Assembly: GCF_031583595.1 (NCBI RefSeq)
Contig: NZ_CP134145.1
Location: 4,340,001 to 4,404,000 of the forward strand
Length of the DNA: 64,000 nucleotides
Reading direction: 5' to 3'
Source: Thalassotalea psychrophila
GTDB lineage: Bacteria > Pseudomonadota > Gammaproteobacteria > Enterobacterales > Alteromonadaceae
Shown: one piece after another, positions 47,673 through 57,164 of the stretch
Numbering within the stretch: position 1 is the first letter of the stretch
Layout: the number at the start of each line of letters is the position of its first letter
Position numbers and translations under genes: made by a program
The notes under the pieces: generated by a model
The model's input: only the letters and a program-made list of their open reading frames with translations
The model's database searches: none
Told to the model about the DNA's origin: nothing

Positions 47673-48599
47673 ATGAGTAAAGCAAGCGTAGATACCCTTG
47701 AAACGATAGCAATAGATACTAGCCCGGTTTCTTGGCGAGAATATTACGAAATAACCAAGCCGAAAGTTGTGGCTTTATTGGTGCTAACGGCATTAGTAGG
47801 TATGAGCTTATCTGTGCCTGGTGCAATTCCATGGCAAATCCTTTTCCCGGCAATGTTAGGGATAGGTTTATTATCCTCTGCTTCTGCTGCGATAAACCAT
47901 ATTGTTGATCAAAAAATTGATGCCATTATGGCGCGTACACATAATCGTCCACTACCTAACGGTCGAATCAGTAACAAAAATGCGATTACTTTTGCCGTCG
48001 CGTTATCGGTGATCGGTTTTATCATGCTTTATGCATTAGTTAACCCATTAACCGCTTGGTTAACGTTTTCAGGTTTAGTCGGCTACTCGGTAATTTATAC
48101 GTTGTATCTGAAACGAGCCACGCCGCAAAACATCACAATTGGTGGTTTAGCCGGTGCGATACCACCATTGCTAGGTTGGACAGCAATGACCAATGAAGTG
48201 CATCCTCATGCATTGCTTTTAGTGTTATTAGTGTTTGTTTGGACACCACCTCACTTTTGGGCACTAGCAATTCATCGCCGTGATGATTACGCGAAAGTAA
48301 ACATTCCAATGTTACCGGTTACCCACGGTATTACCTTCACTAAAACGCAAATATTGTTGTATACCATTTTATTATTTATTGTTGGTTTAATGCCGTATTT
48401 AGTGGGTATGAGTGGTTGGATTTATCTTGTTGGTGCTTGCGCCTTAAATCTGGCATTTTTTGCTTATGCATGGAAATTAAAGTTTAATGCGGAAAAAGAT
48501 ACAGCAATGAAAACATTCAGGTTTTCAATTATACATTTGATGGTGTTGTTTGTTGTTCTTTTGGCTGACCATTACATTTTACCAAAGGCAGTATTCTAA
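47673..48599 (+). CDS. ctaB: protohaem IX farnesyltransferase (haem O synthase)
   Basis: A 308-residue UbiA-type prenyltransferase. The two Asp-rich motifs appear as [21 protein letters not shown] and [16 protein letters not shown]. It attaches the farnesyl chain to haem B, giving haem O for CtaA. Eight bases separate it from ctaA. Confidence 0.95.
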   Translation: MSKASVDTLETIAIDTSPVSWREYYEITKPKVVALLVLTALVGMSLSVPGAIPWQILFPAMLGIGLLSSASAAINHIVDQKIDAIMARTHNRPLPNGRISNKNAITFAVALSVIGFIMLYALVNPLTAWLTFSGLVGYSVIYTLYLKRATPQNITIGGLAGAIPPLLGWTAMTNEVHPHALLLVLLVFVWTPPHFWALAIHRRDDYAKVNIPMLPVTHGITFTKTQILLYTILLFIVGLMPYLVGMSGWIYLVGACALNLAFFAYAWKLKFNAEKDTAMKTFRFSIIHLMVLFVVLLADHYILPKAVF

Positions 48600-48604
48600 T
48601 AGAT

Positions 48605-49243
48605 ATGAATAAACTATTAATTATCATTTTGGCTGTAGCATCTGCAGCCATTGGTGCATTTGTTTACCAAACGCATTTTATTAATCAACAGCCTGAGCAT
48701 GCATTGCTGTATCAACAACCGCGCACCATCGCCAATTTTGAATTAACCGATCATAACGGTAATACCTTCGGCAATGAACAGCTTAAAGGCAAATGGACGT
48801 TATTCTTTTTTGGCTATACTTCGTGTCCAGATGTATGCCCTGTAACGTTACAAGAACTGAATTATATTTACCCGCAATTAAAAGAATTAACCGACAATAA
48901 AATGCAAGTCGCTTTAGTAACTGCTGATCCTAAACGCGATACGCAAAAAAAATTGAATAGCTACATTCGTTATTTTAATGAAGAATTTTTTGCACTACGC
49001 GCTGGCCATGAGGTGTTATTCCCCTTTGCTCGCAGCTTAGGCTTAATGTATGGCATTGTTGAAGATACTAGCGATGAGTACTATCTAGTAAACCATAGCG
49101 CATCAATTATTTTGACCAATCCTAATGGTAAAATTCAGGCAATATTCAAACCAGTGCAAACCGACCCAATGGCGATACCAAGTATTGACTCAGAGCTAAT
49201 GCTGAAGGATTTTGAGATAATATATAATCACTCGAACCTTTAA
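48605..49243 (+). CDS. SCO1/SenC copper chaperone
   Basis: A 212-residue SCO protein: an N-terminal membrane anchor, then the thioredoxin fold with the copper-binding CPDVCP at about residue 77 and the third ligand His in YLVNHSASIIL. It loads the CuA centre of subunit II. It is the last gene of the oxidase block. Confidence 0.93.
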   Translation: MNKLLIIILAVASAAIGAFVYQTHFINQQPEHALLYQQPRTIANFELTDHNGNTFGNEQLKGKWTLFFFGYTSCPDVCPVTLQELNYIYPQLKELTDNKMQVALVTADPKRDTQKKLNSYIRYFNEEFFALRAGHEVLFPFARSLGLMYGIVEDTSDEYYLVNHSASIILTNPNGKIQAIFKPVQTDPMAIPSIDSELMLKDFEIIYNHSNL

Positions 49244-49271
49244 TATTACCAGCCCTACTACAAAAGGATTT

Positions 49272-50681
49272 ATGATGAAAAAAACATTCTTTGCACTACT
49301 GCCTTTGTTACTTGTTTTGCACGTTTCTGCAAAGAGTGATTCTGACAGTGAACATGCAAAAAAAACCTTAGAAATTTATACTAAAGTAATCTCTATCCCT
49401 ACAGTTGCCGGCAGAGGTAAAGTCCCAGAGATGGCTGCTTATTTAGCCGATGAATTTTTAGCGGCAGGATTTAGCGACGAAGATATTAACATTATCCCTA
49501 AGGGTGAAACAGCTGCTCTAACTGTTCGATATCGTGGTGATAACAGCTCGGGTAAACAACCTATTTTATTAATTGGTCATATGGATGTCGTTGAAGCTTT
49601 GGAAAAAGATTGGCAACGTTCACCATTTCAACTGACTAAAGATGACAACTACTTTTATGGTCGTGGCACGGTAGATAACAAGCTTGGTATTACCATGATG
49701 ACTGCCGCTTTTATTCGCTTGAAAAAAGCCGGTTTTGTGCCAAACCGAGATTTAATCATTGCCTTTTCAGGTGATGAAGAAACGAGTATGGAAACAACAA
49801 AGATGTTAGCCCATAACACGCCAGAACTTGCTTCTGCAGAGTATGCTTTAAACTCTGACTCAGGAGGCGGCGATCTAGATGTAAATGGCAAAGCCATTGC
49901 CTATTTAGTACAGGCTGCAGAAAAGACTTACGCAACCTTTGAACTTACCGTTAAGAATGAAGGTGGTCACAGTTCACGTCCACGCAAAGACAATGCCATA
50001 TACGAATTAATGTCAGCACTGAATAATATCCAAAGTTTTCAATTTCCGGTGATGTCTTCGGCAATGACACTTAAATTCTTTGAAAAATCCGGTCAACAAC
50101 TCGGCGGTGAACTCGGCCAAGCGATGATAGATTTTGCTAAAAACCCCAGTGATAAAAAAGCATCGGATTTACTAGCCAATGAACCTTCATATGTGGGTAC
50201 CACACGCACTACATGTATTGCAACTATGCTAAGTGCAGGACATGCGGAAAATGCTTTACCGCAATCTGCTACCGCCACAGTCAACTGTCGCATATTCCCG
50301 GGCGTTAAGGTCAGTGACGTTAAAAACACCCTACAACAGGTAGTGGCTAATAGCGGGGTAATAATTGCAACACTCGATTCACCGATTGAAAGCCCCATAT
50401 CAGAACTGCGACCTGATGTAATGGCTGCTGTCGCTAAAGCTGTGCATATTCGTTACCCGAAAGTAGAAATTATGGGTGTTATGGAATCTGGCGGCACCGA
50501 CGGTATGCATTTTCGTTCAGCCGGAATTCCAACTTGGGCGATGTCTAGTGTGTTTATGAACCCTGATGAAATGTTTGCCCACGGTTTGGACGAGCGATTA
50601 CCAATAAAAGCTTTTTATGATGGTTTAGATCATTGGACAATTATTATAAAAACCCTGACCAGCCCTCAAGTTAAGGATTAG
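49272..50681 (+). CDS. exported M20-family metallopeptidase
   Basis: A 469-residue protein with a signal peptide (LLPLLLVLHVSAKS) and a dizinc M20 fold. Metal ligands are seen in LIGHMDVVE and GRGTVDNKLG, the catalytic Glu pair in FSGDEETSME, and the last His in FAHGLDE. A lid domain lies about residues 215-330. The gene hydrolyses peptides or amidated amino acids in the periplasm; the exact substrate is unknown. AAAGGA precedes the ATG pair at 49272/49275. Confidence 0.9.
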   Translation: MMKKTFFALLPLLLVLHVSAKSDSDSEHAKKTLEIYTKVISIPTVAGRGKVPEMAAYLADEFLAAGFSDEDINIIPKGETAALTVRYRGDNSSGKQPILLIGHMDVVEALEKDWQRSPFQLTKDDNYFYGRGTVDNKLGITMMTAAFIRLKKAGFVPNRDLIIAFSGDEETSMETTKMLAHNTPELASAEYALNSDSGGGDLDVNGKAIAYLVQAAEKTYATFELTVKNEGGHSSRPRKDNAIYELMSALNNIQSFQFPVMSSAMTLKFFEKSGQQLGGELGQAMIDFAKNPSDKKASDLLANEPSYVGTTRTTCIATMLSAGHAENALPQSATATVNCRIFPGVKVSDVKNTLQQVVANSGVIIATLDSPIESPISELRPDVMAAVAKAVHIRYPKVEIMGVMESGGTDGMHFRSAGIPTWAMSSVFMNPDEMFAHGLDERLPIKAFYDGLDHWTIIIKTLTSPQVKD

Positions 50682-50876
50682 CATTAATAGTTACAATGGA
50701 TTGAGTACTTAACCTTGAAAACCGTCAGCTTTGCCCTTATCTTTTAGGTAATAAAATATCATCCTTGATATTGTATCGATAATATTTGAGCTAGCACAAA
50801 TGGTACTAGCATAAGTTGCACTATTATTGATAAAATCAGTAGCAATATAGTTTAAGAAATAAAGAGCAGAATTAAG

Positions 50877-51602
50877 ATGGGCAGAGCTTACCAAAACCGT
50901 AAAGCCGATATGGCGAAAACAGCGGGTCAAAAAACTAAAGTTTATTCAAAATACGGCAAAGAAATTTACGTAGTAGCAAAAAATGGTGGTTCAGATCCAG
51001 ATAACAACCTAGCATTACGTCGCTTAATTGAAAAAGCCAAAAAAGATCAAGTGCCAACACATGTAATTAACAATGCTATAGATAAAGCTAATGGTGCTGG
51101 TGGTGAAAACTATGAGCCAGCTCGTTATGAAGGTTTTGGTCCAGGTGGCTGTATGGTAATAGTCGATTGCCTTACCGATAACACCAACCGTACAATCAAA
51201 GATGTACGCCAAGCATTTACCAAAACGAATTCAAAAATTGGTGGAGTAGGCTCAGCATCGTTCATGTTTGATCATCAAGCATTATTCGTGTTTAAAGGCG
51301 ATGATGAAGATGCAATTTTAGAAGTACTAATGATGGCAGATGTAGATGTTACTGACGTTGAGCATGAAGATGGGCTAATTAGCGTCTACGCACCGCACAC
51401 AGAATTCTTTAAAGTGAAAACAACATTATCTGAAGAAATGCCCGACGTTACTTTTGAAATGGAAGAGATCACTTGGATCCCGCAAGATTACAAAACAATT
51501 TCTGGTGAAGATGACATTGCCGCATTTGAAAAATTCATGGGCATGTTAAACGACAGCGATGATGTACAAAACATTTATCACAATGCTGAAATAGAACAAT
51601 AA
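50877..51602 (+). CDS. yeeN: YebC/PmpR-family protein, YeeN-like
   Basis: A 241-residue member of the YebC family. The start [21 protein letters not shown] and the blocks [16 protein letters not shown] and [19 protein letters not shown] are nearer to YeeN than to YebC. Family members have been treated as DNA-binding regulators and, more recently, as ribosome helpers at poly-proline stalls. The gene stands alone, with a strong hairpin terminator. Confidence 0.9.
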   Translation: MGRAYQNRKADMAKTAGQKTKVYSKYGKEIYVVAKNGGSDPDNNLALRRLIEKAKKDQVPTHVINNAIDKANGAGGENYEPARYEGFGPGGCMVIVDCLTDNTNRTIKDVRQAFTKTNSKIGGVGSASFMFDHQALFVFKGDDEDAILEVLMMADVDVTDVEHEDGLISVYAPHTEFFKVKTTLSEEMPDVTFEMEEITWIPQDYKTISGEDDIAAFEKFMGMLNDSDDVQNIYHNAEIEQ

Positions 51603-51629
51603 TAATTAGGGTCAAATCTAAATCATCTC

Positions 51630-51684
51630 AAAAGGGGTCAGTACCCTTTACTATTATAAATAGTAAAGGGTACTGACCCCTTTT
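51630..51684. terminator. bidirectional terminator/palindrome with a 26-bp stem
   Basis: AAAAGGGGTCAGTACCC begins one arm and GGGTACTGACCCCTTTT ends the other, a 26-bp perfect stem with a three-base loop. It separates the convergent yeeN and GST genes. The GGGGTCAGTACCC core looks like a mobile palindrome rather than an ordinary terminator. Confidence 0.85.
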
Positions 51685-51706
51685 AATTTGTGCGCTGTTT
51701 TATTAG

Positions 51707-52375
51707 TTATATATCTAAACCGTAACTTCTAAGAATTTCTGTTTCTTCATCAATGATTTTTGTAAATATTGGTAATGCGTGCACTCTATCAATATAAGCG
51801 GCAACTTTGGGCCACTTATTAGCATCACATTTAACCTTGCAATGCTTCAGTAAAACTAACATACCGCCTACAACTAAGTCCGCTAAAGTAAATTGCTCGG
51901 CAACTAAATAATTACTATTTAGTTGCGTTTCTAAATAAGTAAAGATCTCGGGGATCTCTTCGTTAAGCGCCAAATCGATATCAGACTGTAATGGTTCACG
52001 GTTGAAAAAGGCTCTGGCTAAATACATCTCAGCAAATAAATGTCCACCTAGTGCAGCTACCATTTTACTACTCGCATATTCTGCAAACCACATTGCTCTG
52101 GCAGCAGCAATATTATCTTTCGGAAGTAAGGCTGGCTCGGGATACTCGCGCTCTAAAAAATTCAAAATAACAGATGAGTCAGTTATATAGTCATCACCAA
52201 AAGCCAGTAACGGTATTTGCCCCGTAGGGCTGTTATCAATAAAAGCCTGCGGTTTTTCAGGGTTGAATGGAAACACTTGAATGAGCTCATAATCCAACTG
52301 CTTGAACGCTAATGCTAACCGTACTTTTCTAACAAATGGTGAAGGCTCTGCACCATATAAAATTAATGAGGTCAT
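51707..52375 (-). CDS. glutathione S-transferase family protein
   Basis: A 222-residue GST. The N-terminal thioredoxin-like domain starts LILYGAEPSPFVRKVRLAL with the Ser/Cys-type active-site position at SP, followed by NPTGQIPLL and SSVILNFLE. The C-terminal helical domain has FTLADLVVGG. It conjugates or reduces electrophiles with glutathione; the substrate is unknown. It precedes the deacetylase gene on the same strand by 21 bases. Confidence 0.9.
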   Translation of the reverse strand: MTSLILYGAEPSPFVRKVRLALAFKQLDYELIQVFPFNPEKPQAFIDNSPTGQIPLLAFGDDYITDSSVILNFLEREYPEPALLPKDNIAAARAMWFAEYASSKMVAALGGHLFAEMYLARAFFNREPLQSDIDLALNEEIPEIFTYLETQLNSNYLVAEQFTLADLVVGGMLVLLKHCKVKCDANKWPKVAAYIDRVHALPIFTKIIDEETEILRSYGLDI

Positions 52376-52396
52376 AATTATTCCTTAAATAAATTG

Positions 52397-53446
52397 TTAA
52401 TCTGTATACCAACTACCATCGGCTTTGGGCACAAACCAAGGTTTTGAATACCAGTAAAATCTACCTGATTTTGAAATACTTGGGGCGGTGCAATTACTAC
52501 GGTTTCTGCCTGGCTTAAAATTAGCATCAAAACTCATGGTAAAACTCTCCTTACCTTGCCAAGTAATTTCCGCTTTACCACCTCCAGCAATAAAACAAGC
52601 AAGCATATTCGGATAAAAGTCATTAAGGCTTACTTCAACAGTTTTTTCTGGTTGTTCGCCGAAAGGTACTATCGTTTGTGCTCGTTGGCTTTTTGCTGAT
52701 ACATTAAAAGCCAATGAATTTAGTTTATCTTTTAGCGGTCCAAGTTGGTCATAAGGCATCGATGCCGGAAAACGAGGTATGGCAGTAATATCGGTAGTGT
52801 CGCCTACCGGACCCGATTGCTGGGTAAATACAGCATAGCCCATTGATGCTAATTCTTGCTGAGCTTGCGGGGTATACTCGCCATATGGCAGAGCAAAATA
52901 TTTCCAATTTTGATCTAATTTGTCCTTAATTATCTGTTCAGATTGTTCCAGCTCATCGAGCTTTTGTGTCAACCATGTTTGTGCTTCAACTCCTTTAGGG
53001 GTTTTAATTAAAGAGTCGTGTACTAAACCATGATTTGCAATAAGTACCCCGTCATCTGCCATTTGTTTTATTTGCGGCCAATCTAAATAAATGCCACTGT
53101 TATTTGGCACCGTATTCGGATTAATAAACATAGTGTATGGGTAGCCAAATTTTTGTAATAACGGGTGACCGTTATATAAAATATCGCTGTAACCATCATC
53201 AAAGGTGATCACCACAGTTTTATCTTCTAATGGCTGTTTAGCTTTTAACTTATCAACCATTTCATTTAATGCTATTACTTTAAAGCCGTTATCTTTTAAG
53301 TAGTTAAGATGTAGCTCAAACTGCTTTGGGCTTATTGAAGTGCTTTTCGGCGTTGTTTCACTTACATGGTGATAAACTAAAATAACCGTTGCTTGGGCAA
53401 AATTTGGTACTAAAGTCATTAATAGAGCAATTAATATTTTTTTCAT
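52397..53446 (-). CDS. exported polysaccharide deacetylase
   Basis: A 349-residue protein with a signal peptide (ILIALLMTLVPNFAQA) and a NodB-homology domain. The motifs VVITFDDGYSD (catalytic Asp and metal Asp) and IANHGLVHDSL (metal His pair) are intact, and FALPYGEYTPQ carries the Arg/Pro block. A C-terminal domain of about 100 residues is not recognised. It should remove acetyl groups from a cell-surface glycan. Confidence 0.9.
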   Translation of the reverse strand: MKKILIALLMTLVPNFAQATVILVYHHVSETTPKSTSISPKQFELHLNYLKDNGFKVIALNEMVDKLKAKQPLEDKTVVITFDDGYSDILYNGHPLLQKFGYPYTMFINPNTVPNNSGIYLDWPQIKQMADDGVLIANHGLVHDSLIKTPKGVEAQTWLTQKLDELEQSEQIIKDKLDQNWKYFALPYGEYTPQAQQELASMGYAVFTQQSGPVGDTTDITAIPRFPASMPYDQLGPLKDKLNSLAFNVSAKSQRAQTIVPFGEQPEKTVEVSLNDFYPNMLACFIAGGGKAEITWQGKESFTMSFDANFKPGRNRSNCTAPSISKSGRFYWYSKPWFVPKADGSWYTD

Positions 53447-53544
53447 AGGTGCTTGTAGGAAGACTAGGGTTTATGTCTTATCAGAATAGAGTCATTCAAT
53501 TGATTTTGCTAATAAAAAGCTGATTATTTTTACTTCAGCTAAGT

Positions 53545-54828
53545 TTAATTATTAATATTTTTTATCGTTACATTGTATAGCCTTTTACATCGCATTAATA
53601 AAACCAACAACCAGCAAAACTCCACAAGTAGAGTGAATGCCAATAACAAATAAAGTTGATTAAAAATTAAAGTAAGCACTAGCACTGAGGCTGTACACAA
53701 ATGCAGATAAAAGAGTTTTTTACCGTGTTTCGGGGGTAAAAACTGATGCATGTTAGGTAGCAATTGCATCAAAGAAAAGTCGAGAAGACAACGCTGTTGT
53801 AGGTGAGTATAAGACAAAAAAGGCATAATTTTTAACATCATGCCAAGAATGATAGAAATCACATATAAGAAGATCACCATGGCTGCTAACGTTAATGTTG
53901 GTTGCTCTACCCCTAAGGCCATTAGTAATTTCTCTGGCAGTAAATAAAGTATAAATACAGTGATAAGCGAAACTGCCGATAAACGCCAAAAATTTACTGT
54001 TGTATCAGGGATCTTGCGTTTGCGTAAACTCAATAAATAACATAAATAACCGATGAATAAGCTATTCACTAATAGCAGTAAAAATACTAATTCTTGCACA
54101 TGCCCCTCGCTGAACATTACCAACAATAGCAATACGCTTATGAGCTTAGGCAAATAATTACGTATCCTTTCATTAAATTCTGGTGCGACATGAAACATTG
54201 GAATAATTTGAAAACTAACAGCAATTATCAACAACGAAAACCAACCCGCGATCCCCCATATGGCGTGCATATCAGTGATATATTTATCGAAAGAAATGAT
54301 CTGCCAGCCTAAGTTTCGCGCCACCATCAATAAACCTAAAATTAAAGTAAATAAAAGTGCGCATAGTGCAAAGCGGATGGTGATTATGCTGCTACCTTGG
54401 CTTAATTTTTTTACCAATACCGAAATCAAAGCCACAAGATATATGCCATAGCCAATAAAGAGGAGAATAATTGCTGCTATTGTTAATGTAGAAATTGGCC
54501 AAATAAAACTCGTGATTAAACTAAATGTTCCAATTACGTGGAATATTAAAAACGTATTAGCAACCTGTTTTACTTTCGGTATACCAATGCCACCAATCAC
54601 CGGTAAAATTTGTAACAACGCCCCCATCATTACTGTTGTAATAAAGCCTAGGGTATAGCAATGGGTGATCGCCAGCATATTCGGATGCCAACGACTTTGC
54701 CACACTTCAGCACCGGAAATAAGTATTAAAAAGGCACCACCAAGCGCAAATAATACGGCACAAACAAAGAACCGAAATATGATATTAATTTCGGGTAAAG
54801 CGGAAAAGTTAAGGCCACTTAGATTCAT
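53545..54828 (-). CDS. 12-transmembrane protein of the hemerythrin/DUF2249 cluster
   Basis: A 427-residue, very hydrophobic protein with about 12 transmembrane helices. His residues recur in helix contexts (SRWHPNMLAITHCYTLGF, YITDMHAIWGIAGWF, FLSYTHLQQR), reminiscent of NnrS or distant haem-copper oxidase-like proteins, but I cannot place it firmly. Its start overlaps the DUF2249 gene by four bases. The group hemerythrin-DUF2249-membrane protein hints at nitric oxide or oxygen sensing. Confidence 0.65.
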   Translation of the reverse strand: MNLSGLNFSALPEINIIFRFFVCAVLFALGGAFLILISGAEVWQSRWHPNMLAITHCYTLGFITTVMMGALLQILPVIGGIGIPKVKQVANTFLIFHVIGTFSLITSFIWPISTLTIAAIILLFIGYGIYLVALISVLVKKLSQGSSIITIRFALCALLFTLILGLLMVARNLGWQIISFDKYITDMHAIWGIAGWFSLLIIAVSFQIIPMFHVAPEFNERIRNYLPKLISVLLLLVMFSEGHVQELVFLLLLVNSLFIGYLCYLLSLRKRKIPDTTVNFWRLSAVSLITVFILYLLPEKLLMALGVEQPTLTLAAMVIFLYVISIILGMMLKIMPFLSYTHLQQRCLLDFSLMQLLPNMHQFLPPKHGKKLFYLHLCTASVLVLTLIFNQLYLLLAFTLLVEFCWLLVLLMRCKRLYNVTIKNINN

Positions 54829-55109
54829 TGCAGATCAGATGTTGGTTGATCTGTTTTATTAAGTAACTGCTGGCTAAATTTACTTTGATCTGTTGCACGA
54901 TAAATAAAAATTTGAAATTGCTGATCAGTTAATTTTTTACACTGAAAGGCCCAACCAGCTGCGGCAAGCTTTTCGTATAAAGGAAACGGTTCGCGGCGGT
55001 GAAATACCAGCAAGTATTCGTTTACTTTCAACCTAGCCAATGCGGTTATAATTTCAGTCATTGGTTCAGGCGGTTCTAGCTCACTTACATCTAAATAAAC
55101 TTGCTGCAT
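54825..55109 (-). CDS. DUF2249 domain protein
   Basis: A 94-residue protein of the SirA/TusA-like DUF2249 type: YLDVSELEPPEPMTEIITAL, then the central LLVFHRREPFPLYEKLAAAGW block, ending with a strand pair. These proteins accompany hemerythrin and denitrification genes. The thiol Cys of TusA is not at the usual place. It overlaps the membrane protein gene by four bases. Confidence 0.75.
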   Translation of the reverse strand: MQQVYLDVSELEPPEPMTEIITALARLKVNEYLLVFHRREPFPLYEKLAAAGWAFQCKKLTDQQFQIFIYRATDQSKFSQQLLNKTDQPTSDLQ

Positions 55110-55128
55110 TTACATTACCTACTGCACA

Positions 55129-55566
55129 TCAATCGCAGTGTTGCTTCAATTGTGCTGTCATTTGTTCAGTATCACTGATATTTTGCTGACACATAGGATA
55201 AAGCATCATTTCCTCTTTCATATTATGCTGTTGCATTAATACCATTAATGTTTCTGAAAAGCCGAGGAAGTCTTCACTATTTTTCTCAACTAATGATTTA
55301 TTTAACGATGTCAGCAAGCCACGCATTTGTTCATGCTCCATGCGCATAACTTGGGTAGGACCAGAAGTCATGCCTGTTGCCTGTTCAAATTCAGGAAAAA
55401 GTATCTGCTCTTCTGCCTGTAAGTGCAGCTCAAGTTCTCTGGTAAAAGTTTGCCACTTTTGCTCAGCCAAAATCCAGTTTTCTTTTGCAACTTCAGCTTC
55501 TGCTTCAGCAAAAATATCATCGCAATGGCGGTGTTTATCAGTCATATAATCGGGGATAGCATTCAT
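55129..55566 (-). CDS. hemerythrin-like domain protein
   Basis: A 145-residue four-helix-bundle protein. Candidate di-iron ligands are His in DKHRHCDDIF, the HLQAEEQILFPEFE segment (H-x3-E-x4-E), MEHEQMRGL and the final QQHNMKEEMMLYP. It resembles hemerythrin/HHE proteins of the RIC/YtfE type, which handle oxygen, NO or iron-sulfur repair. The ATG at 55566 with AGGA upstream is preferred over a TTG at 55587. Confidence 0.85.
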   Translation of the reverse strand: MNAIPDYMTDKHRHCDDIFAEAEAEVAKENWILAEQKWQTFTRELELHLQAEEQILFPEFEQATGMTSGPTQVMRMEHEQMRGLLTSLNKSLVEKNSEDFLGFSETLMVLMQQHNMKEEMMLYPMCQQNISDTEQMTAQLKQHCD

Positions 55567-55803
55567 CTTCAATTCCTGAGAGTTCAATTTAAGTAACAGC
55601 TTGATTGCACTTTACCTTCATTACCGTTTACAACTTTGACCTATATTAAGGAATGTTAAATTTCAGTTACTATTTTTAAAATTTCAAATAAAATGGAATC
55701 ATTATTCATAGCTATTTGTTCATCAGATCCCGTATTATACCAAGTCCATTAATTCTAATAATAAAAAATAATTATTTTCAAATTTTAAAACTAAGGTGAG
55801 TTT

Positions 55804-57147
55804 TTGACAGCAAGTAAGCAACAACAGGAACGAAAAGCGTTATTCGCCCTCGCCATTCCAATGATTTTATCCAATATCACGGTGCCATTATTAGGTCTAG
55901 TTGATACTGGCGTAATTGGCCATTTACCTGAAGCGTACTTTCTAGGAGCCACCGCCGTTGGCGCAATGATTATCACCTTTATTACTTGGTTTTGTGGTTT
56001 TCTTCGCATGTCTACCTCGGGCCTTGCTGCGCAAGCTTATGGTAGTGAAGACAGGCAACAGATTCTCCTAGTATTAAGCAGAGGCCTAGTTGTTGCTTTC
56101 ATAATCGGTCTGCTAATGATTGTTCTACAAACCCCTTATATAAATGCCTCTTTATGGTTGTCTGGTGGTAGTGAACAGGTGCAGTTTTATGCTCGTCAGT
56201 ACACTGAAATAAGAATATGGGGTTTCCCTGCTGCTTTAGCTAATTTAGTAATTTTAGGTTGGTTATTAGGTTTGCATAAAGCCAAGTTCGCTATGTGGCT
56301 GTTAATCGTTACTAATGTTGTTAATTTAAGCCTAGACCTACTGTTTGTTTTAGGTTTTAACTGGCAAATAATGGGCATAGCAGTAGCCACTTTAATTGCC
56401 GAATATTCAAGTTTGATATTAGGTTTATACTTTGTTGCTAAAACTCTAAATGTTCACCATAAAGATTTAATTAAAACCTTAGCAAAAACGAAAAATACAT
56501 TGTTCAACAAAGTATCATTTAGCCCTTACTTAAAACTTAATCGCGATATTGTTATTCGCACACTGTGTTTAGAGATCTGCTTTGTATTTATAACCTTTCA
56601 AGGTGCAAGACTTGGCGATACGGTAGTTGCTGCCAATGCTATTTTACTTAATTTCTTATTACTCATTTCCTTTGGTTTAGACGGAATTGCTTACGGCGCT
56701 GAAGCAAGAGTTGGGCGAGCAAAAGGCGCCAAAGACTCATCAGCTTTATCGCTTGCTGTAAATACGGCATTAAAATACAACTTTATGTTTGCGATTATTT
56801 ATAGTCTTTTCTTTTACTTATTCGGTTTAGAGTTTATTAAACTTTTATCTGACATACCTGAGGTAGTAGCCTATGCTAGTGAGTTTCTTCCCTGGATTGT
56901 TGCATTGCCGGTATTAGCTTGTTGGTGTTATTTATATGACGGAGTGTACATCGGTTTAACCGAAGCTGCTGTGATGCGAAACTCAATGCTAGTCTCAACA
57001 TTCGCTTTTTTCTTCCCATGTTGGTTTATTTTACAAGGATACGGAAACCACGGTATTTGGGCTGCTTTTTGTTTATTCATGATGGCGAGAGGAATTACCC
57101 TTTTCTACCATTTTCACAACAACAAAGACCGGTTAGGCAAAAATTAA
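55804..57147 (+). CDS. MATE-family efflux transporter, DinF-like
   Basis: A 447-residue, 12-helix MATE protein. The first helix has ALAIPMILSNITVPLLGLVDTGVIGHL, the family fingerprint, and the gene length is standard. It exports drugs or toxic compounds in exchange for Na+ or H+. A TTG start at 55804 is used, with AAGGTGAG before it. DinF is SOS-controlled in other species, but I see no LexA box here. Confidence 0.9.
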   Translation: MTASKQQQERKALFALAIPMILSNITVPLLGLVDTGVIGHLPEAYFLGATAVGAMIITFITWFCGFLRMSTSGLAAQAYGSEDRQQILLVLSRGLVVAFIIGLLMIVLQTPYINASLWLSGGSEQVQFYARQYTEIRIWGFPAALANLVILGWLLGLHKAKFAMWLLIVTNVVNLSLDLLFVLGFNWQIMGIAVATLIAEYSSLILGLYFVAKTLNVHHKDLIKTLAKTKNTLFNKVSFSPYLKLNRDIVIRTLCLEICFVFITFQGARLGDTVVAANAILLNFLLLISFGLDGIAYGAEARVGRAKGAKDSSALSLAVNTALKYNFMFAIIYSLFFYLFGLEFIKLLSDIPEVVAYASEFLPWIVALPVLACWCYLYDGVYIGLTEAAVMRNSMLVSTFAFFFPCWFILQGYGNHGIWAAFCLFMMARGITLFYHFHNNKDRLGKN

Positions 57148-57164
57148 ATAAGGCGTTCAGCTAA

